Assembly (NCBI GenBank): GCA_964543995.1 | Contig: CAZJBB010000199.1 | Coordinates: 1 to 6,080 of the forward strand | DNA length: 6,080 nt | Origin: CAIXTV01 sp964543995 | GTDB lineage: Bacteria > Bacteroidota > Bacteroidia > Bacteroidales > CAIXTV01 | Reading direction: 5' to 3' | Part shown: positions 1 to 5,168 of the stretch, one piece after another | Layout of the letters: the number at the start of each line of letters is the position of its first letter | Numbering within the stretch: position 1 is the first letter of the stretch | Notes under the pieces: model-generated | What the model was told of the DNA's origin: nothing | Database searches by the model: none | What the model saw: only the letters and a program-made list of their open reading frames with translations | Position numbers and translations under genes: made by a program

Positions 1-1349
1 ATCCTAAAAATCGTGAGTTAAGAGCACATCTCTACCGTGGTTATAGCATGAGAGGAAACCATAATGATACCTTCGATAACAAAGGCATCATTGCCAATTT
101 GGCTAAACTTAGAGTTCAAAAAGCGAACCTACTGAGATTTCCAAGCTATGCAGCTTATGTAATTGATGACAATATGGCTAAAACCACAGCCAATGTGGAT
201 GAATTCCTTATGAAACTGTGGAAAGCAGCTTTGCCTGTTGCTAAAAAAGAGGCTGCAGAAATGCAAAAAATGATTGATAAAGAGGGTGGAAAATTCAAAT
301 TACAGTCGTGGGATTGGTGGTATTATGCCGAAAAAGTAAGAAAAGAAAAATACGATTTAGACGAAAATGAAATTAAACCTTACTTAAGCATGGCCAACTT
401 TAGAGATGGTATGTTTATGGTTGCCAATAAATTATATGGAATTACTTTTACAAAACTCAAAGATATTCCTTTGTATTACAAAGATATGGATGTATTTGAA
501 GTGAAAGAAGCCGATGGAAAGCATTTGTCTATTTTATATCTGGATTATTTCCCAAGGGAATCGAAAAAAGGAGGTGCTTGGTGTACCAGTTTTAGAAATG
601 CCGGTTGGGAAAACGGGAAAAAAGTGGACCCTATCATTTCTATTGTCTGCAATTTCACCAAACCGAACGGCGATGTTCCTTCTTTGTTGACTTGGGATGA
701 AACCGAAACCTTATTCCATGAATTTGGTCATGCCTTACATTTTATGTTTACGGAAGGTAAGTATAACCGTACTGCCGGAAATGTTCCTCAAGATTATGTG
801 GAAATGCCTTCTCAATTTATGGAAAACTGGGCCAACGAACCTGCGGTGTTAAAGTCTTTTGCCAAGCACTACAAAACCGGAGAAGTGATGCCCGATAAGT
901 TAATTGAGAAAATTAAAAATAGCGGTCATTTTAACCAAGGATTTGTTACTGTGGAATACCTCGCTGCTTCTATATTGGATATTGCCTACCACAGTATAAG
1001 CGATACGAATGCTATAGACATAGAGAAATTTGAGAAAGCAACCATGGATAAAATTGGTTTAATTCCTGAAATATTACCACGTTATCGTTCTACTTATTTC
1101 TCTCATATTTGGGATGGAGGTTATAGCGCCGGATACTATGTGTATTTATGGGCAGCCGTATTGGATGCCGATGCATTCAATGCATTTAAAACTTCCCAAG
1201 GCGACCTTTTCAATAAAGAATTGGCTGCGAAATTCCGCAAATATTGTCTAAAAGAATCGGGCGATGATGAAGGAATGATACAGTATAAGAAGTTCAGAGG
1301 ACAAGATCCTTCCATTGATCCTTTATTAATTAAGAGAGGCTTGAAATAA
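1..1349 (+). CDS. dcp: M3 family zinc metallopeptidase, peptidyl-dipeptidase Dcp-like (5' end outside window)
   Basis: This is the C-terminal part of a thimet-oligopeptidase-fold peptidase. Dcp-type enzymes release dipeptides from the C-termini of oligopeptides. The frame is open from base 3 with no stop, and the residues before the first ATG at 48 (ending HLYRGYSMRGN) fit the family, so that ATG is internal. The zinc site is seen: HEFGHALH starts at base 717, giving two His ligands and the catalytic Glu, and the third ligand is the Glu in YVEMPSQFMENW at 801-803. The substrate-binding loop near the C-terminus is also present: FSHIW around 1098-1112 and GGYSAGYY at 1116-1139. About 448 residues are visible. 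Family members run near 700, so roughly 250 N-terminal residues, including any signal peptide, lie upstream. The location, periplasmic or cytoplasmic, therefore cannot be told. A terminator follows 18 nt after the stop. The M3 call is firm; Dcp rather than another M3A member is inferred from overall resemblance. Confidence 0.88.
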   Translation, partial: PKNRELRAHLYRGYSMRGNHNDTFDNKGIIANLAKLRVQKANLLRFPSYAAYVIDDNMAKTTANVDEFLMKLWKAALPVAKKEAAEMQKMIDKEGGKFKLQSWDWWYYAEKVRKEKYDLDENEIKPYLSMANFRDGMFMVANKLYGITFTKLKDIPLYYKDMDVFEVKEADGKHLSILYLDYFPRESKKGGAWCTSFRNAGWENGKKVDPIISIVCNFTKPNGDVPSLLTWDETETLFHEFGHALHFMFTEGKYNRTAGNVPQDYVEMPSQFMENWANEPAVLKSFAKHYKTGEVMPDKLIEKIKNSGHFNQGFVTVEYLAASILDIAYHSISDTNAIDIEKFEKATMDKIGLIPEILPRYRSTYFSHIWDGGYSAGYYVYLWAAVLDADAFNAFKTSQGDLFNKELAAKFRKYCLKESGDDEGMIQYKKFRGQDPSIDPLLIKRGLK

Positions 1350-1367
1350 ATAGCTTTTCAAACAATT

Positions 1368-1401
1368 AAAAAGCTGCTTCAAAAGAGGCAGCTTTTTTTT
1401 T
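1368..1401 (+). terminator. Intrinsic terminator of the dcp-like gene
   Basis: A 13-bp stem (1368-1380 with 1385-1397) contains AAGCTGC and GCAGCTT and one G-T wobble. It closes an AAAA tetraloop and runs into nine T residues at 1393-1401. The hairpin begins 18 nt after the dcp stop. It separates dcp transcription from the repeat array. The A-run on its left arm gives a short U-tract on the other strand too, so it may work weakly in both directions. Confidence 0.9.
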
Positions 1402-1471
1402 GAGATTTATGATTGAAAATATAATGATTACACAGGACTAAGTGTTTTAGAACTGAAAGTCGGAAGAATGA

Positions 1472-1615
1472 AAAAGACGGAAGTTTGAAGACCGAAGACC
1501 GAATAAAAAAAATCTCGCAGAGTTCGCAAATTATAAAGCAAATTTCGCAGAAATAAATTCCGATGAAAACCGCTTTCAAAGTGCTTCTCTCCTTGCAGGG
1601 GAGACCGAGAGGGGT
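1472..1615 (+). repeat. Composite intergenic repeat, copy A
   Basis: This is the first of four copies of a unit of about 146 bp. In order it has: heptads GACGGAA, GTTTGAA, GACCGAA, GACCGAA from 1476; an A-tract; a block of phased CGCA(A/G)A words from TCTCGCAGA to TTTCGCAGAAA (1513-1553); a double hairpin at 1571-1604; and a short G-rich end at 1611-1614. It shares the subtype variants GTGCTTCT and CTCGCAGAG(N)TCGC with copy C. Its tail departs from the GGTTGGGTGGGG seen in the other copies. The 70 bp between the dcp terminator and this copy (1402-1471) hold only a few degenerate heptad-like words. Strand is given by the orientation of the G-rich tail; no gene is implied. Confidence 0.85.
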
Positions 1616-1618
1616 CAT

Positions 1619-1759
1619 AAAAGAGTGAATTTTAAAGACCGAGGACCGAAGAAAAAAAATCTCGCAGATTCCGCAAAGTATAACGCAAATTTCGCGGAAA
1701 TAGATCCCTGTGCGCTGCTTACAAAGCGCTCCTCCTATAGCACGGGAGGTTGGGTGGGG
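1619..1759 (+). repeat. Composite intergenic repeat, copy B
   Basis: This copy follows copy A in tandem, 147 bp start to start, separated by only 3 nt. It is the most diverged of the four in the heptad ladder (GAGTGAA, TTTTAAA, GACCGAG, GACCGAA) and just after the CGCA block, where the usual AAATTCCGATGAAACC becomes AGATCCCTGTGCGC. The double hairpin is kept at 1716-1749 with a longer, weaker second stem, and the tail GGGAGGTTGGGTGGGG is intact. It shares GCGCTCCTC and the CAGATTCCGC variant with copy D. Confidence 0.82.
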
Positions 1760-1763
1760 CTGT

Positions 1764-1804
1764 TTAAGACTAAAGTAAACCAAAGATTGAAAGAAATCTC
1801 GTGG
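1764..1804 (+). repeat. Probable decayed head of a further repeat copy (B')
   Basis: Where the next tandem unit would start, 145 bp after the start of copy B, the sequence reads AAGACTAAAGT against AAGACGGAAGT in good copies, and later GAAAGAAATCTCG against the A-tract plus ATCTCG. After that the resemblance ends, and no CGCA block, hairpin or G-rich tail follows. I read it as the left remnant of a unit interrupted by or lost to the higBA segment. The match is short and could be chance; the phase with the array is the main support. Confidence 0.45.
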
Positions 1805-1871
1805 AAGTCGGCGTGTTCTAATTTGATGTTGTTATTGATTTTTTAAAATAGTCTCTAATAAACATTTTACT

Positions 1872-1879
1872 TACCTTTG
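1872..1879 (+). promoter_or_regulatory. Candidate -7 promoter box for higBA
   Basis: TACCTTTG fits the Bacteroidota -7 consensus TAnnTTTG exactly and lies 26 nt before the higB start codon. I see no convincing TTTG-type -33 element at the usual 19-21 nt spacing; that stretch is AT-rich (ATTTTTTAAAATAG). Transcription would start about 1883-1887, giving a leader of about 20 nt. A weak -33 box would suit an operon that is repressed by its own antitoxin. Confidence 0.55.
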
Positions 1880-1905
1880 TCGTTAGTAATAAATGACTTT
1901 ATTTT

Positions 1906-1918
1906 ATGATAATATCAT
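1906..1918. promoter_or_regulatory. Candidate HigA operator overlapping the higB start
   Basis: ATGATA-A-TATCAT is a perfect inverted repeat of 6-bp half-sites with a 1-nt centre. It begins at the higB ATG itself. HigA proteins are helix-turn-helix repressors of their own operons and bind short palindromes near the start of higB, so the position fits. A second, looser pair, AAATGA (1891-1896) and TCATTT (1915-1920), is centred just upstream. In AT-rich DNA a 13-nt palindrome can occur by chance, so this is a suggestion. Confidence 0.4.
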
Positions 1919-2190
1919 TTGGCTCAAAGGAGACTGAAAAAATATGGATGGGTATACGGGTGACTCACATGCCTTTGGACATTCAAAACATTGGCCGAAG
2001 AAAATTGAGAATGCTAAACAATTCTATCGACATTCAAGATTTAAGAATTCCACCTTCGAACCGATTGGAGGAATTATCAGGAACAGTTAAAAATTACTAT
2101 AGTATTCGTATTAACGACCAATGGCGAATCGTTTTTCAATGGAAAAACGGACATGCAGAACAGGTTAAAATTATGGATTATCATAAATAA
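1906..2190 (+). CDS. higB: HigB-type RelE-superfamily toxin (mRNA interferase)
   Basis: The 94-residue product matches the HigB/RelE family in length and layout. The N-terminus MIISFGSKETEKIW is the usual first strand and helix, the middle carries RKLRMLNNSIDIQDLRIPPSNRLEELSG, and the core SIRINDQWRIVFQW (about residues 66-79) is diagnostic of the family. The C-terminal DYH (Asp91, Tyr92, His93) corresponds to catalytic residues described for HigB toxins. Family members cleave mRNA in a ribosome-dependent way and slow growth when the antitoxin is lost. The toxin gene comes first and its antitoxin starts 6 nt after its stop, the reversed order typical of higBA. No frameshift or missing key residue is seen, so it is probably active. 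The start at 1906 is chosen because the family N-terminus begins there; no clear Shine-Dalgarno is visible. Confidence 0.92.
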   Translation: MIISFGSKETEKIWMGIRVTHMPLDIQNIGRRKLRMLNNSIDIQDLRIPPSNRLEELSGTVKNYYSIRINDQWRIVFQWKNGHAEQVKIMDYHK

Positions 2191-2196
2191 ATATAT

Positions 2197-2496
2197 ATGA
2201 AAAGCTTACATAATATTCATCCGGGAGAAGTTCTTAATGAGGAATTCCTTATTCCTATGAACATAAGTGCATACAGGCTATCTAAAGAAACGCATATTCC
2301 CCAGACTCGGATTTCAGAGATTATTAAAGGCAATAGAAGAATTACCGCTGATACGGCTTTAAGGCTGAGTTGCTATTTTGGGAATTCTGCAAAATTCTGG
2401 CTTGGGCTTCAAGATGATTACGATATTGAAGTTGAATCTAAGATTAAAGAGGTGATTTTAAGCAGCATACACCCTGTGAAAAGTTATGCCAACTAA
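2197..2496 (+). CDS. higA: HigA-family antitoxin, XRE-type helix-turn-helix regulator
   Basis: The 99-residue protein opens with the family signature IHPGEVLNEEFLIPMNIS, followed by an XRE-like helix-turn-helix at about residues 24-46 (YRLSKETHIPQTRISEII). The equally typical GNRRITADTALRLSCYFGNSAKFWLGLQDDYDIEV follows. HigA binds and neutralises HigB and represses the operon. It starts 6 nt after higB and is surely on the same transcript. The C-terminus VILSSIHPVKSYAN is less conserved, as is normal. The stop codon TAA is at 2494-2496, and its last two bases are the first A residues of repeat copy C, so the gene ends exactly on the repeat boundary. If the repeat arrived after the gene, it may have set the present stop; I cannot tell this from one sequence. 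Confidence 0.93.
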   Translation: MKSLHNIHPGEVLNEEFLIPMNISAYRLSKETHIPQTRISEIIKGNRRITADTALRLSCYFGNSAKFWLGLQDDYDIEVESKIKEVILSSIHPVKSYAN

Positions 2497-2628
2497 AAGA
2501 CGGAAGTTTGAAGACCGAAGAAAAAATCTCGCAGAGATCGCAAAGTATAATGCAAATTTCGCAGAAATAAATTCCGATAAAACCGCTTTCAAAGTGCTTC
2601 TATCCTGGCAGGGGAGGTTGGATGGGGT
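2495..2628 (+). repeat. Composite intergenic repeat, copy C
   Basis: This copy starts inside the higA stop codon and has the same order of parts as copy A, with one heptad fewer (GACGGAA, GTTTGAA, GACCGAA, then the A-tract), which makes it about 9 bp shorter. The CGCA block (2526-2568) and the double hairpin at 2584-2617 are present; the second stem has one A-G mismatch and two G-T wobbles. The tail is GGGGAGGTTGGATGGGG. The higBA transcript would carry this copy directly after the higA stop codon, where the hairpins could affect mRNA decay or termination. There is no T-run after the hairpins, so it is not a standard intrinsic terminator. Confidence 0.85.
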
Positions 2629-2631
2629 TGG

Positions 2632-2774
2632 AAAAGACGGAAGTTTGAAGACGGAAGACGGAAGAAAAAAATCTCGCAGATTTCCGCAAAGTATAATGCA
2701 AATTTCGCAGAAATAAATTCAGATGAAACCGCTTTCAAAGCGCTCCTCCCCTAACAGGGGAGGTTGGGTGGGGT
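2632..2774 (+). repeat. Composite intergenic repeat, copy D
   Basis: This copy follows C in tandem, 137 bp start to start. It has heptads GACGGAA, GTTTGAA, GACGGAA, GACGGAA, an A-tract, the CGCA block (2672-2714), and the most perfect double hairpin of the four at 2730-2763, followed by the tail GGGGAGGTTGGGTGGGG (2757-2773). It shares subtype variants with copy B. Confidence 0.86.
2730..2763 (+). other. Conserved 34-nt double hairpin within the repeat (best example, copy D)
   Basis: Hairpin 1 is CGCTT-TCA-AAGCG (2730-2742). Two bases, CT, follow, and then hairpin 2, CCTCCCCT-AAC-AGGGGAGG (2745-2763). The same 34-nt layout, with no gaps, is found in copy A (1571-1604), copy B (1716-1749) and copy C (2584-2617). 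Several differences between copies keep pairing. The outer pair of hairpin 2 is C-G in B and D, T-A in A and T-G in C. In hairpin 1 the second pair is G-C in B and D and G-T in A and C. Exceptions are an A-G mismatch in C and an A-C mismatch in B. No T-tract follows, so the structure is not a simple terminator. Confidence 0.7.
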
Positions 2775-2777
2775 CGA

Positions 2778-2811
2778 AAAAGACTGAAAATGTAGAAAGT
2801 GGAAAGTAAAA
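2778..2811 (+). repeat. Possible decayed head of a further repeat copy (D')
   Basis: In phase with the array, 146 bp after the start of copy D, the sequence AAAAGACTGAAAATGTAGAAAG resembles the heptad ladder of good copies (AAAAGACGGAAGTTTGAAG). No CGCA block, hairpin or tail follows. From 2812 to the lipoprotein stop the DNA is plain AT-rich sequence. The position mirrors that of B' on the left side. The assignment is weak. Confidence 0.35.
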
Positions 2812-2866
2812 ATTCAATCACCTATAAGCTTTAATTAGAATGTTCATCCTCATTTTCAATTGGGTT

Positions 2867-3907
2867 TTACTTTCCCATTTGTTGTTTCAGAATTTTTTTG
2901 TTTTCAATTCGGCGCTCTATGGTTGATGAATACGTTTTGGCAGCACCTAGGCCAAATTCATTCGCCGATTTATGAATCCAAATTAATGCATTATCGAAGT
3001 CCCCTTTAATTTCACAAGCAAAAGCCATGTTGTAGCAGGCACGTCCTGCAATTTTCTTATCCGGGTTCAAAGCTAATTTTTTCCAAAATTCAATGGCTTT
3101 ATCCATTTGGTTGCTTTTCACGTAGGCGGCAGCGGTTTTAAATTCGGGAGCGCCTTTGGCAAAATAGGACCGACTTTCGGTTAGCCAAGTAGGGGATATG
3201 CGAATGGCATACTGCTCTCCTGCGAACCATCCCGACTGATTTAAAGCATCTCGCTTTTTGGGTAAATTCATTAAGGCATCCTTTGCATTGCCCCCTTTGC
3301 CCGTCCATCCTTTTCGGTCGGTAAACCTGCTTTCATCAATAATATTCTTGTTTTGAAAATCATACACCCTCCATCCGGCATTTACATTGATGTCGAGGTT
3401 TGCATTGAATACCGTTTCGGTATATTCTTTCCCGTTTTTGTCCTTTTTCTTCTCATCGTGTTTTCCTTGAGTCAAACCGGTATTGGAGTCGAATGCTTCT
3501 AAAATGATCAAAGCATCTACATTATATTGCTTACAAAGATTATCTACCACATTGCCGTCTAAAATGGGTGGGAATTCTCTGGTTCCGGTTCCTCTTACAT
3601 TTGCCCCTTCAATAAGGGTAGCACCCAAACGGGGTGATTTGTTTAATTTATTGACTAAGCCTTTCAGGCATTCATACGAAGCATCTTTGTCTGCGAAAAT
3701 TTCTTCACCGCTTAAAAATCCTTCCAAGAAATTACTCAGGGCATGTTGCTTGTCCGGTAAAGATCGATTGACAACACCAACTTTTTGGATGTTTTGAGGC
3801 AAAGAAATTTGAGCCGGCTGCAACACTTGAATACTGGTGTATTTGCGACTGCAAGAAATAAACATCAGAGTAAGGGCGATAAATATTATTGAGATTAACT
3901 TTTTCAT
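2867..3907 (-). CDS. Bacteroidota lipoprotein with C-terminal TPR-like helices (DUF6340-like)
   Basis: The start is taken at the ATG at 3905-3907, not the in-frame ATG at 3961, because it gives a clean lipoprotein signal (MKKLISIIFIALTLMFISC, lipobox ISC with Cys19) and lies just after a promoter-like TTTG box. The 346-residue product should be lipidated and exported. Residues 24-60 (VLQPAQISLPQNIQKVGVVNRSLP) resemble the opening of a Bacteroidota lipoprotein family that I recall as DUF6340; the role of that family is unknown. The middle carries a charged Lys/Glu-rich stretch (about 148-162) and an NANLDINVNAGWRVYD strand region. Residues 254-321 form two TPR-like helix pairs (KAIEFWKKLALNPDKK and ACYNMAFACEIKGDFDNALIWI), suggesting protein binding. 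The gene lies 118 nt downstream of nspC on the same strand, so read-through is possible, but it seems to have its own promoter. I see no clear terminator for it before the repeat array. Confidence 0.75.
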   Translation of the reverse strand: MKKLISIIFIALTLMFISCSRKYTSIQVLQPAQISLPQNIQKVGVVNRSLPDKQHALSNFLEGFLSGEEIFADKDASYECLKGLVNKLNKSPRLGATLIEGANVRGTGTREFPPILDGNVVDNLCKQYNVDALIILEAFDSNTGLTQGKHDEKKKDKNGKEYTETVFNANLDINVNAGWRVYDFQNKNIIDESRFTDRKGWTGKGGNAKDALMNLPKKRDALNQSGWFAGEQYAIRISPTWLTESRSYFAKGAPEFKTAAAYVKSNQMDKAIEFWKKLALNPDKKIAGRACYNMAFACEIKGDFDNALIWIHKSANEFGLGAAKTYSSTIERRIENKKILKQQMGK

Positions 3908-3922
3908 CTTGATTTTTTTTTG

Positions 3923-3956
3923 CAAAGTAAAAGGATTTTCTTTGAAATACTTCAAA
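3923..3956 (-). promoter_or_regulatory. Candidate promoter of the lipoprotein gene
   Basis: On the minus strand TTTG (3956-3953), a 22-nt spacer and TTACTTTG (3930-3923) resemble the Bacteroidota -33/-7 promoter, with one departure from TAnnTTTG in the -7 box. Transcription would start about 8-12 nt before the ATG at 3907, leaving a very short, A-rich leader with no Shine-Dalgarno. The -33 box lies inside a perfect inverted repeat, TTTGAA-ATAC-TTCAAA (3941-3956), which could be a regulator site or chance. Confidence 0.45.
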
Positions 3957-4025
3957 TTCAAAGGGAAAAGATTGGGTAGAATGAGTGCTAAGAAAACGAG
4001 CTTATTGAATAACTTTTGCGTAATT

Positions 4026-5165
4026 TCAAGACAGCTTATCTCTGTAATCCTCGTATTTAAAGTCTCTTATGAGCCTAAATCCGGTATCATCATTCCATAT
4101 CCCTATGCCTGGGTGCTGAACTCCATTGAAAGTAGAGGTTTTTACCATGGTATAATGAATCATGTCCTTAAAAACGATAGGATCGCCGGGTTTTAAGGCT
4201 TTATCAAACGACCAGTTTCCCATATAATCACCTGATAAGCATGAATTTCCACCCATTCTATAAGTAAAGGCATCAGCATGATAATCAATGGAATTGAGTA
4301 TGGCGGGTTGGTACGGCATTTCCAAACAATCAGGCATGTGGGCAGTAAAAGACACATCGAGAATGGCGGTTTTAATGCCTTTGTTCTCTACTACATCCAA
4401 GATACTGGAAACCAAATATCCGGTTTCCCAAGCAAATGCACTGCCCGGCTCCAAAATCACATGAAGCCCGTATTTTTCTTTAAAGTTTTTAAGTATAGAA
4501 ATCAAATGTTGAGTATCATATCCTTTACGTGTCATCAAATGCCCTCCGCCCATATTAACCCATTTGATTTGAGTCAGCCAGGGGGTAAACTTTTCAACGA
4601 AAGCCGATAAGGTCTTTTCTAAATCATAGGAAGTAGATTCACAAAGGGTATGAAAATGCAGTCCTTCGATTTCAGGAGGTAATACTGTGGGTAAATTTTC
4701 GGCTAATATCCCTAAGCGTGTTCCAGGAGCACAAGGATTATATAATTCGGTGGTCACCTCCGAAAATTCAGGGTTCACTCTTAACCCTAAGGAAATTTCT
4801 TTTGGGAAAGCCTTAACGGTATCTTTAAAAGAATGAAATTGACTTAAGGAGTTAAATGTAATATGACTGCTGTATTTCAATACATCTTGAAAATCCTTGG
4901 CATTATAGGCAGGAGAATAGGTATGGGCAAGGGTTTTCATTTCTTCGAAAGCCAAACGTGCTTCGAAAAGGGAACTGGCTGAAACTCCCGAAATGTATTT
5001 CTGGATTAAAGGGAAGGCGCTCCACATGGCAAAGCCTTTGAAAGCCAAAATGATTTCGGCATCGGATTGTTCAGCAACTTGAGAAATGAGTAAAAGATTT
5101 TCCTCCAAAAGATGCTCATCTAGCACATAGCATGGAGAAGGAACTTTGGAAAAATCTACCGCCAT
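4026..5165 (-). CDS. nspC: Carboxynorspermidine/carboxyspermidine decarboxylase
   Basis: This cytoplasmic PLP enzyme of the alanine racemase/ornithine decarboxylase fold removes the carboxyl group from carboxyspermidine (or carboxynorspermidine), giving spermidine (or norspermidine). All 379 residues are present, the usual length. The PLP lysine is Lys43 in ILAFKGFAMW. The phosphate-binding glycines are GGGH (206-209), with EPG at 239-241. The family motif HMPDCLEMPY is at 276-285, and GGNSCLSGDYMG (305-316) carries the active-site Cys309 and Asp313. FKDMIHYTMVKTSTFNGV near the C-terminus is also typical. The start codon lies 3 nt after the stop of the synthase gene, so the two are co-transcribed and probably translationally coupled. 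In Bacteroidota this pair replaces the S-adenosylmethionine route to spermidine. Spermidine as the main product is inferred from the phylum; the sequence alone does not separate it from norspermidine. Confidence 0.95.
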   Translation of the reverse strand: MAVDFSKVPSPCYVLDEHLLEENLLLISQVAEQSDAEIILAFKGFAMWSAFPLIQKYISGVSASSLFEARLAFEEMKTLAHTYSPAYNAKDFQDVLKYSSHITFNSLSQFHSFKDTVKAFPKEISLGLRVNPEFSEVTTELYNPCAPGTRLGILAENLPTVLPPEIEGLHFHTLCESTSYDLEKTLSAFVEKFTPWLTQIKWVNMGGGHLMTRKGYDTQHLISILKNFKEKYGLHVILEPGSAFAWETGYLVSSILDVVENKGIKTAILDVSFTAHMPDCLEMPYQPAILNSIDYHADAFTYRMGGNSCLSGDYMGNWSFDKALKPGDPIVFKDMIHYTMVKTSTFNGVQHPGIGIWNDDTGFRLIRDFKYEDYRDKLS

Positions 5166-5168
5166 GGT

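Noticed and set aside
1379..1783. Minus-strand 134-residue frame with repeated CEIFF(L/I)RSSVFK segments.
   Set aside because: It runs antisense over copies A and B and into the dcp terminator. The internal peptide repeat simply mirrors the two DNA repeat copies.
1472..1846. An open plus-strand frame across copies A and B, with a conserved peptide like KNLAEFANYKANFAEINS; its ATG at 1625 would give 73 residues.
   Set aside because: The frame follows the repeat sequence and reappears in copy C only because the DNA is repeated. Copies differ by indels that break the frame, and there is no ribosome site or family resemblance.
1764..2495. The distance from decayed head B' to copy C is 731 bp, almost exactly five repeat units of 146 bp.
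   Set aside because: Most of the interval is higBA coding sequence with no trace of repeat units, so the multiple is most likely coincidence.
2486..2716. Plus-strand 76-residue frame starting inside higA and running through copies C and D.
   Set aside because: It overlaps the end of higA in another frame and is made wholly of repeat sequence; the reading frame shifts between copies C and D.
1472..2774. CRISPR array.
   Set aside because: Only four units of ~140 bp with no unique spacers of regular size; the parts and layout do not fit CRISPR repeats.
2801..2875. Perfect 11-bp inverted repeat GGAAAGTAAAA (2801-2811) and its complement (2865-2875) over the lipoprotein stop, considered as a bidirectional terminator.
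   Set aside because: The loop would be 53 nt, with no strong inner stem and no T-run after it; it may be chance in AT-rich DNA.
3483..4610. Plus-strand frames at 3483-3797, 3837-4196 and 4278-4610.
   Set aside because: They lie antisense to, or overlap, the well-supported lipoprotein and nspC genes and show no family features.
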